NCBI GenBank assembly: GCA_001784475.1
Contig: MFRE01000005.1
Span: 24,131 to 70,719, forward strand
Length of the DNA: 46,589 nt
Direction: 5' to 3'
Origin: Candidatus Magasanikbacteria bacterium RIFOXYD2_FULL_41_14
Lineage (GTDB): Bacteria; Patescibacteriota; Patescibacteriia; Magasanikbacterales; GWA2-37-8
The notes beneath the pieces are model-generated. The model was not told the origin of the DNA and ran no database searches. It saw only the letters and a program-made list of their open reading frames with translations. A program made the translations under genes and the position numbers. This document shows, piece by piece, positions 1-5,295 of this stretch. The first letter of the stretch is position 1. Each line of letters starts with the position of its first letter.

Positions 1-61
1 CTTGAATAAAGGGCGGGGTTTTGCTATTATGGATATATTGTTTTTAATTATTTTTAGTTGT

Positions 62-2236
62 ATGCGCCCTGAACTAATAAAAAAAATCGGTCGGATCTTG
101 GTTTATCTGTCTTTATTAACTCCGCTGATTGTTTTGCCGGCTTATTTTACCTTTCCGTTTATCGTGCCCAAGGCCTTATTTTTTCAGACGGTAATGGTGT
201 TGACCGGGATGGTGTTGGTTTTGGCCGGATGGAGTGAGGTCGAAAAATGGCAGTGGAAAAATATTTTTAAGCAACCTTTAACTTTGGCGTTGGGCGCTTA
301 TTTAGCGGTTTTAATTTTAGCCACTATTTTTTCTTATGATTGGCGGTTTAGCCTTTGGAACAATCAAGAGAGAATGCTGGGGGTTTTTACCATTGTTCAT
401 TATTTTATTTTATTTAACGCGTCCGGTTATTTTTTTCCCGAGGCGAAAGATTGGAAAAGATTGTTGGGGATTTTAAGCGGGGTGGGGGTAGTGGCCGTCG
501 GTGTCGGCCTTACGCAAAAGTTATCACCGGATTTTTTGTATAACCGCGGCGCCGGCCAAGTTGTTTCCACTTTGGGCAATTCCATTTATCTGGCCGGTTT
601 CGGCCTATATCTGTTTTGTGTTAATTCGTATTTTTTTAGGAAACAAGTCGGTGTTGGGAAATGGCTGGCCGCGTCCGCTGCCATTTTTGGGTTGATAGGA
701 ATTTTTATCGCCGGCACGCGTGGCACTTTTTTGGGCTTGCTGGGAGGGCTTGCGACTGTGGGATTAATTTATTTAATTTTAGGGCGAGGAGAGAAAAAAA
801 CCAAACAAATCGCCCTTGGGTTGATAGCCGGGCTGTTAATTTTGGGAGCCGGGTCTTTTGCTTTTCGTCAAACCGTATTTGTCAAGTCGTTGCCGATTAT
901 CGGGCGCGTGGCCAACCTCTCTCTGGAAGGCACCGCCCGTACCCGTCTCATGGCTTGGCAGGCCGGGTTAAAGGGGTTTGCGGAAAGGCCTTTGCTGGGG
1001 TGGGGACCGAATAATTATTATTATGTTTTTAACAAATTTTATAATCCGGAATTTTTGAAATACGGTTTTCAGGAAACCTGGTTTGACAGCGCCCATAATT
1101 TTTTTATTAATATTTTGGCGACCGAGGGTATATTGGGACTAATGGCGTATCTGACACTGATCGGAGCGGGTTTTTATGAGTTAGGGCGGGTGTACAAAAA
1201 AGACAATCAATCCTTGGATTTATTGGCGTGGGGAAGCGCTTTTTTGGTGGGCCGGTCTATTCATGATTTTTTTGCGTTTGCCGATTTAACTTCGTATTTA
1301 TGCTTATTTTTATTTTTAGCTTGGGTGCAGGTTAATTTTAAAAACGCGCCCGGGCCGGTTGTTCCAGCGAGGTCGGTCGGGTGGGGCAAGGTAGCGCTGA
1401 TATCGGTCGCGGGGCTTATTATTATCGCTTTAACCGATGCCAATACCGCTCTGGCCAATCATAACGGTTACACCGCGCGCGGTTTGTTGGTTTATGGCCA
1501 CAACGTGCCCCAAGCTCTCACTGCTTATGGGGCGGCGAAAAATTGGCGCGGACAATATACTGATGATATCAGCTGGGATTTTGCCAGTGATGTTCTGACT
1601 GTTTTGCCGGATTTATATGGCAGTAGCACGAGTACGGCCCGGAAATTATATGATGTCGCTTATGATGATTTTTCCGTTTATATCAATCGCCACCCGAACG
1701 ATGTCCGGGCGCGTTTGGTTTATAGTGATTTAATGCGGGGCGGATATTTATTATTTGATTTGCCGTTAAAAGATAAAATTGCCGAGCAATATAAAATCGG
1801 ACGCGAATTGTCTGTTGGTCGTCAACAAATTGACTATTCCGAATTGACTTTTTTGGCCGGCACCGGTGATATTGATTTGGCGATAGAGAGAATCAAGCCA
1901 CTGGTGGAAAAATATCCTTATGCCGCCGAGGGGTATTATAATTTAGCCAGATTTTATTATTTTAAACGTGATTATTTGGCAGTGATTCCGGTTTTTGATT
2001 TGGCCGTTAACCGAGGAGTGAGATTTAACGATCCGGCGCATTTGGAATTCGTGGCCAAAGCATACGAGCGCGAAGGCCGATTCAAAGACGCGCTTTATTG
2101 GTGGAGTGAATTGTATCGGTTCACCGGCGCGGATAGTGTTAAGCATAAGCGTGATGAATTATCAAATCTTACCCAATTGCCAGTGCCAAAAACATTAAAG
2201 GAATTTTTTAAGTTTGCGACCAGTAGCACTCAATAA
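62..2236 (+). CDS. Wzy_C/O-antigen ligase family membrane protein with C-terminal TPR region
   Basis: Polytopic inner-membrane protein of the O-antigen ligase/polymerase (Wzy_C) superfamily, 724 aa from the ATG at 62. An in-frame TTG at position 2 exists, but the ATG at 62 gives an N-terminus that lines up with the paralogue at 10777 (shared FPFIVPK block), so 62 is preferred. About 10 hydrophobic segments are followed by the Wzy_C signature region (RPLLGWGPNNYYYVF, then WFDSAHNFF). After the last membrane segment (about residue 470) comes a soluble, TPR-like helical tail (for example YAAEGYYNLARFYYF). The family joins or transfers undecaprenyl-linked glycans outside the membrane. Polymerase, lipid-A-type ligase and protein O-oligosaccharyltransferase roles cannot be told apart from sequence. 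mtnP starts 4 nt after its stop. Confidence 0.85.
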   Translation: MRPELIKKIGRILVYLSLLTPLIVLPAYFTFPFIVPKALFFQTVMVLTGMVLVLAGWSEVEKWQWKNIFKQPLTLALGAYLAVLILATIFSYDWRFSLWNNQERMLGVFTIVHYFILFNASGYFFPEAKDWKRLLGILSGVGVVAVGVGLTQKLSPDFLYNRGAGQVVSTLGNSIYLAGFGLYLFCVNSYFFRKQVGVGKWLAASAAIFGLIGIFIAGTRGTFLGLLGGLATVGLIYLILGRGEKKTKQIALGLIAGLLILGAGSFAFRQTVFVKSLPIIGRVANLSLEGTARTRLMAWQAGLKGFAERPLLGWGPNNYYYVFNKFYNPEFLKYGFQETWFDSAHNFFINILATEGILGLMAYLTLIGAGFYELGRVYKKDNQSLDLLAWGSAFLVGRSIHDFFAFADLTSYLCLFLFLAWVQVNFKNAPGPVVPARSVGWGKVALISVAGLIIIALTDANTALANHNGYTARGLLVYGHNVPQALTAYGAAKNWRGQYTDDISWDFASDVLTVLPDLYGSSTSTARKLYDVAYDDFSVYINRHPNDVRARLVYSDLMRGGYLLFDLPLKDKIAEQYKIGRELSVGRQQIDYSELTFLAGTGDIDLAIERIKPLVEKYPYAAEGYYNLARFYYFKRDYLAVIPVFDLAVNRGVRFNDPAHLEFVAKAYEREGRFKDALYWWSELYRFTGADSVKHKRDELSNLTQLPVPKTLKEFFKFATSSTQ

Positions 2237-2240
2237 TTTT

Positions 2241-2993
2241 ATGTCTGTTAAAATTGGCATTATTGGTGGTTCTGGTTTAGATAATCCGGATATTTTGGTG
2301 GACGCGATTGATTTAAAAGTGGACACAATTTATGGCGCACACTCTTCTTGTTTGCGCGTTGGTAAAATAGGGCAGGCAGAGGTTGCGCTTTTGGCCCGCC
2401 ATGACCACGACCACACTATACCACCCTCACAAGTCAACTATCGCGCCAATGTGAGCGCCTTAAAAGATTGGGGAGCGCAGTATATTTTGGCAACCACGGC
2501 TGTGGGCTCTTTGCGCGCCCAAATTGGCCGTGGTGATTTAGTGATTTTGGATCAGTTTATTGATTTTACCCGCAAACGCACTAATACTTTTTTTGAAAAA
2601 TTTGAGTCAGGACATCCCGAGCATGCTTCTTTGGCCGATCCGTTTGACAGTGATTTGCGCCGGCGTTTGATTGCCGGTTGTGAAGAATTGAATTTAAAAT
2701 TTCATCCGGTTGGCACAGTTATAACAATAGAGGGTCCGCGTTTTTCCACACGCGCGGAAAGCAAAATGTTTCGCGCTTGGGGGGCGGATGTGATTAATAT
2801 GACTATCGCCACCGAGGCGGCTTTGACCAAAGAAGCCGGCGTGCCTTACGCGGCAGTGGCGATGTCCACTGATTATGATTGTTGGAAAGAAGACGAGCCA
2901 CCGGTAACTTGGGAAGCGGTTTATGAAATATTTAGACAAAACGCCGACAACGTTACTAAATTATTAGTTGCCACTATTAAAAATATTCAATAA
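2241..2993 (+). CDS. mtnP: S-methyl-5'-thioadenosine phosphorylase
   Basis: Cytoplasmic PNP/MTAP family 2 phosphorylase that cleaves 5'-methylthioadenosine with phosphate to adenine and 5-methylthioribose-1-phosphate. The 250 aa protein has the N-terminal phosphate-binding GIIGGSGL, the central TIPPSQVNYRAN segment, IEGPRFSTRAESKMFRAWG, DVINMT and ATEAALTKEAG. The MSTDYDCWKE stretch with an Asp is typical of adenine-type (MTAP) rather than guanine-type PNP. Length fits the family. An in-frame upstream TTG at 2214 would overlap the previous gene; the ATG at 2241 begins directly at the conserved MSVKIGIIGG, so it is chosen. It sits 4 nt after the previous stop and 3 nt before apt, which would reclaim the adenine it releases. 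Confidence 0.93.
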   Translation: MSVKIGIIGGSGLDNPDILVDAIDLKVDTIYGAHSSCLRVGKIGQAEVALLARHDHDHTIPPSQVNYRANVSALKDWGAQYILATTAVGSLRAQIGRGDLVILDQFIDFTRKRTNTFFEKFESGHPEHASLADPFDSDLRRRLIAGCEELNLKFHPVGTVITIEGPRFSTRAESKMFRAWGADVINMTIATEAALTKEAGVPYAAVAMSTDYDCWKEDEPPVTWEAVYEIFRQNADNVTKLLVATIKNIQ

Positions 2994-2996
2994 ATT

Positions 2997-3530
2997 GTGT
3001 CTGAATTAATTAGAAATAAAATTCGCGCCATACCGGACTTTCCCAAACCGGGAATAATGTTTCGCGATGTTACTACTTTGTTTAAAGATGCCCAAGGACT
3101 AGCTGAAACCGCCCGACTTTTTTATGAACACTATGAGTTATGGTCTATTGATAAAGTGGCGGGGATAGAAGCACGGGGATTTATAATTGGAGCGATTTTG
3201 GCTGAGAAGTTAGGTGTTGGTTTTGTGCCAATTCGTAAAAAAGGCAAGTTGCCAGCCGCCGTAATGGGGGAGGAATATGATTTGGAATATGGCAAAGATA
3301 AAATTGAAGCGCATCTGGATGCTTTTGAAGCGGGGGAGAGAGTTCTACTAATTGATGATTTAATCGCGACCGGTGGCACGGCTTTAGCCGCTTGTAATTT
3401 AATTGAAAAGTTAGGCGCGAAAATAGTTGGGTGTGGGTTTGTGGTGAGTTTGCCGGATTTAGGCGGAGTAAAAAAAATTCTTGATCGTGGTTATGAAGTT
3501 TTTGATTTAATTAAATTCAATGGTGAATAA
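2997..3530 (+). CDS. apt: Adenine phosphoribosyltransferase
   Basis: Type I phosphoribosyltransferase that makes AMP from adenine and PRPP in the cytoplasm. The 177 aa length is standard. The N-terminal RAIPDFPKPGIMFRDVT, the GIEARGFIIG loop, and the PRPP-binding VLLIDDLIATGGTA are all present. The start codon is GTG, 3 nt after the mtnP stop, so the two genes are almost certainly co-transcribed and form an adenine salvage pair. After its stop a palindromic element (3547-3581) and a DnaA-box-like site begin. Confidence 0.95.
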   Translation: MSELIRNKIRAIPDFPKPGIMFRDVTTLFKDAQGLAETARLFYEHYELWSIDKVAGIEARGFIIGAILAEKLGVGFVPIRKKGKLPAAVMGEEYDLEYGKDKIEAHLDAFEAGERVLLIDDLIATGGTALAACNLIEKLGAKIVGCGFVVSLPDLGGVKKILDRGYEVFDLIKFNGE

Positions 3531-3546
3531 TTTTATCAGTTATCCA

Positions 3547-3581
3547 CCCCAGTAGCAGAACGCTTTGCGTTCGCTACGGGG
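3547..3581. repeat. Palindromic REP-like hairpin
   Basis: A 15-bp stem is built from CCCC/GGGG, GTAGC/GCTAC and GAACGC/GCGTTC, with single unpaired A bases at 3551 and 3557 and a TTT loop at 3564-3566. It is GC-rich against its surroundings and lies just after apt, so it may also end apt transcription, although no T-tract follows. It has the form of a dispersed palindromic repeat; no second copy is seen in this window. Confidence 0.6.
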
Positions 3582-3593
3582 CAGGCAGCCAAC

Positions 3594-3602
3594 TTATCCA
3601 CA
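3594..3602 (+). promoter_or_regulatory. DnaA-box-like site (copy 1)
   Basis: TTATCCACA matches the canonical DnaA box exactly. A near match (TTATCCACC) lies at 3540-3548. The site starts 49 nt before a TATAAT hexamer at 3643, the same spacing as copy 2. It is not near dnaA or an AT-rich unwinding region, so a role at a promoter is more likely than an origin. Confidence 0.55.
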
Positions 3603-3639
3603 GTGGGCATCGGTTATTCTGTTTTGTTGGCTGATTTTG

Positions 3640-3648
3640 TGCTATAAT
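3640..3648 (+). promoter_or_regulatory. Extended -10 promoter, forward strand
   Basis: TGCTATAAT combines an extended -10 TG with a perfect TATAAT; no convincing -35 is present at 16-18 nt. Transcription would start near 3655 and run into the purine tract and hairpin at 3664-3708. No forward gene follows: the next gene is on the reverse strand and ends here. The product would be a short RNA. Confidence 0.55.
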
Positions 3649-3663
3649 ACTCACTAATTGAAA

Positions 3664-3708
3664 GAGGAGGAGGCAAAACGAGCCCGGCTAGTCGCCGCGC
3701 TCGTTTTG
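3664..3708 (+). ncRNA. Candidate short RNA: GGAGG tract plus long hairpin
   Basis: GAGGAGGAGG at 3664-3673 is followed by a hairpin. The outer stem CAAAACGAGC (3674-3683) pairs perfectly with 3699-3708. After one C/C mismatch, the inner CGGC (3685-3688) pairs with GCCG (3694-3697) around a TAGTC loop. Lying about 20 nt after an extended -10 promoter, it could be a short structured transcript, or a bidirectional terminator shared with the convergent reverse-strand gene ending at 3732. The two readings cannot be separated by eye. Confidence 0.4.
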
Positions 3709-3731
3709 ATTTAAGTGTGTTTAGTTTAATA

Positions 3732-4442
3732 TTAATTATTCGCGTTGGGAGTGTTCAATATTTTTTGGTATTTTTCTATTAATGTTTGCGAATCATCATA
3801 GTTTACAGTTTGGAAAGCGCGCGCGAAGGAATAAATTACCCGCCAAGAGCCGGTTTGGGACGGTTCCGGCACTACCGCGTGGAACATGGCGGTGTTAAAC
3901 AGCAAAAAATCGCTGTTAGAACTTTTGATTACCGTGCGACGGCACAATTGCGTTTGCAGTAAATCAATTATTTGATGGCTAAATTGGCGACGCTGACTGC
4001 CGGCGATTACTTTTAATTTGGGGATGTTGTCGCCAACCAATTCCGGATAGAAAATTATTTTATGTACCGGCGGGACGTTGCCAATTATTTTTCCGCCGTA
4101 AATATGGGTATCGCGGTGCCAGTCCATATAAGTTGCGCCCGGGTAAGAGATGCGCAGTTGAATGTGGGTTAGTAATAAATCTTCACCCGTAACTTCTTTA
4201 AGCAGGTGTGGGATGTCGTTGTCCGCGAGTATTTGCAAAAAGGCCGGGTCATAGTCGTTTACATTAGGGCGCAAATCGCGGCTGTTTTTGTATTTGGTGT
4301 CTAAACTAAATCCGGGCTTGATTTGGCCGGCGGAGAGCGCGCGCACGCAATTGATAATTTGCGTCAGCGCCGGTGTTTCGCGCCATTGTTTTTGCACAAA
4401 ACCGTTAAGATAATATTTTTGGGCGTCGTTTAGTTCCGGCAT
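3732..4442 (-). CDS. Putative 2OG-Fe(II) dioxygenase (PhyH-like)
   Basis: A 236 aa soluble protein that resembles the phytanoyl-CoA dioxygenase/2-oxoglutarate-Fe(II) oxygenase superfamily. The metal triad is visible as H109-x-D111 in MDWHRDTH and the distal H188 in LFNTAMFHAVVPE. R201 in SWRVIYSFAR is the likely 2-oxoglutarate carboxylate anchor. Spacing suits a double-stranded beta-helix core. The substrate is unknown; relatives hydroxylate small molecules, lipids or sugars. It is the only reverse-strand gene besides rpmA and has its own promoter at 4476-4504. An oxygen-dependent enzyme is unusual for a lineage thought to be mostly fermentative. Family assignment rests on motif pattern only. 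Confidence 0.6.
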   Translation of the reverse strand: MPELNDAQKYYLNGFVQKQWRETPALTQIINCVRALSAGQIKPGFSLDTKYKNSRDLRPNVNDYDPAFLQILADNDIPHLLKEVTGEDLLLTHIQLRISYPGATYMDWHRDTHIYGGKIIGNVPPVHKIIFYPELVGDNIPKLKVIAGSQRRQFSHQIIDLLQTQLCRRTVIKSSNSDFLLFNTAMFHAVVPEPSQTGSWRVIYSFARAFQTVNYDDSQTLIEKYQKILNTPNANN

Positions 4443-4475
4443 ATTAAAGTTTTAGGTAAATTAAGTAATTAGTAT

Positions 4476-4504
4476 ATTATAGCTGAATAAATGGGAATTA
4501 ACAA
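4476..4504 (-). promoter_or_regulatory. Sigma70-type promoter of the oxygenase gene
   Basis: On the reverse strand, a -35 TTGTTA (4499-4504) and a perfect -10 TATAAT (4476-4481) are separated by 17 nt. The leader to the ATG is short (about 27 nt). Confidence 0.65.
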
Positions 4505-4524
4505 CTATTTTGGGAATTAACAAC
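4492..4524. repeat. Operator-like direct repeat over the -35 region
   Basis: TGGGAATTAACAAC occurs at 4492-4505 and again, identically, at 4511-4524, giving a period of 19 bp (close to two helix turns). The proximal copy contains the -35 box of the reverse-strand promoter, so a regulator bound there would directly control the oxygenase gene. Confidence 0.55.
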
Positions 4525-4554
4525 AATTATTTATTATTGAGGGTGTTAGTGTAG

Positions 4555-4563
4555 TTATCCACA
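4555..4563 (+). promoter_or_regulatory. DnaA-box-like site (copy 2)
   Basis: TTATCCACA, a perfect DnaA box, starts exactly 49 nt before the TATAAT at 4604, reproducing the spacing of copy 1 although the bases between are not conserved. Confidence 0.55.
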
Positions 4564-4600
4564 GTTGTCATTTCTAGCGCTGGTTCGAAGTTTTAATTTA

Positions 4601-4609
4601 TGTTATAAT
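4601..4609 (+). promoter_or_regulatory. Extended -10 promoter for the 4671 gene
   Basis: TGTTATAAT carries a perfect -10 with an extended TG; no clear -35 is seen. It would drive the gene at 4671 and probably the secreted protein at 5296. Confidence 0.6.
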
Positions 4610-4616
4610 TTTTAAT

Positions 4617-4650
4617 GGAGGGTGGAAAATCCCGCTGGTCGGGATATTTT
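4617..4650 (+). promoter_or_regulatory. Leader purine tract and hairpin
   Basis: GGAGGGTGG (4617-4625) is followed by a 6-bp hairpin, ATCCCG (4629-4634)/CGGGAT (4640-4645), with a CTGGT loop and a T-rich tail. The CTGGTCG at the loop resembles CTAGTCG in the 3664-3708 hairpin. It could work as an attenuator or leader element, since the gene starts 21 nt later. Confidence 0.45.
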
Positions 4651-4670
4651 TATTTAAATATTATTTGCCT

Positions 4671-5186
4671 ATGTCTCGTTCACTTAAATTTGCCTTGTCC
4701 GGGGCGGTTATTTTTTTATTGGCGTTAATTATTATTTTTGGTTCCTACGCCTGGTTTTTAAATAAACAAAAGCGGGTTTTGACCGGCACCGCGCGCCCGA
4801 CTTTTCCCTATTCGGATTATTCTTTGGAAGAACTTAATAAATTATATCCGCAATATTTAAATGTGGATGTTAAAACCACACGCACACCGGAGGAGACGCA
4901 TAAAATGTTTGTGGAGCGGTTGAAGGCGGGCGATTTGGATGGGGCAGTGGAATGTTGTTTTGCCAAAGGGGATTGGGAGGGGATGAAAGCGGGTTTGGCG
5001 CGAGTGAAAGCCAAAGGGGAGTTGGGAATAATGGTGGGGGATTTGGATACAGAGATAAAAGAGGATTTTGTGGGGGATACTTTGGCGACTTATTTTTACA
5101 GTGTGATTGATAGTGACAAAAAGTTAAAAGAATATTTGTCTTTTGAAAAAAATTCTGAAGGTATCTGGTTGATTAAATCACTTTGA
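4671..5186 (+). CDS. Hypothetical single-pass membrane-anchored protein
   Basis: I do not recognise the family. The 171 aa protein has one hydrophobic segment at about residues 7-26 (VIFLLALIIIFGSYAWF) and then a soluble domain, probably outside the membrane, rich in charged residues. A helical EETHKMFVERLKAGDLDGA part is followed by a likely beta portion ending in GIWLIKSL, reminiscent of small NTF2- or DUF4878-like domains, but this is weak. The ATG at 4671 is preferred to a TTG two codons upstream. It follows a leader hairpin and precedes the inverted repeat at 5195. Probably co-transcribed with the secreted protein at 5296. Confidence 0.6.
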   Translation: MSRSLKFALSGAVIFLLALIIIFGSYAWFLNKQKRVLTGTARPTFPYSDYSLEELNKLYPQYLNVDVKTTRTPEETHKMFVERLKAGDLDGAVECCFAKGDWEGMKAGLARVKAKGELGIMVGDLDTEIKEDFVGDTLATYFYSVIDSDKKLKEYLSFEKNSEGIWLIKSL

Positions 5187-5194
5187 TTTTTCAT

Positions 5195-5279
5195 TGTCAT
5201 CCCCGCGTAAGTGGGGATCCAGAAATTTAGCTCAGCCGTTTTATACGACGACTGGATCCCCGCTTACGCGGGGATGACA
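5195..5279. repeat. Mobile palindromic repeat (large inverted repeat)
   Basis: Two 28-nt arms, 5195-5222 and 5252-5279, are reverse complements with one mismatch, around a 29-nt spacer. Each arm opens with TGTCATCCCCGC or its complement and can fold on itself (CCCCGC/GTGGGG around GTAA). This is the common bacterial ATCCCC...GGGGAT repeat type. It fills nearly the whole gap before the start at 5296, and the transcript would carry a strong cruciform/hairpin directly upstream of that gene. Confidence 0.8.
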
Positions 5280-5295
5280 GGTATATTATAAGCAT

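Noticed and set aside
1-61. Longer start for the first membrane protein (TTG at 2, ATG at 29)
   Set aside because: Alignment with the paralogue at 10777 places the natural N-terminus at the ATG at 62.
943-1014. Second open frame inside the first Wzy_C gene (about 661-1014)
   Set aside because: It is an out-of-frame shadow with Arg/Trp-rich composition and no start signal.
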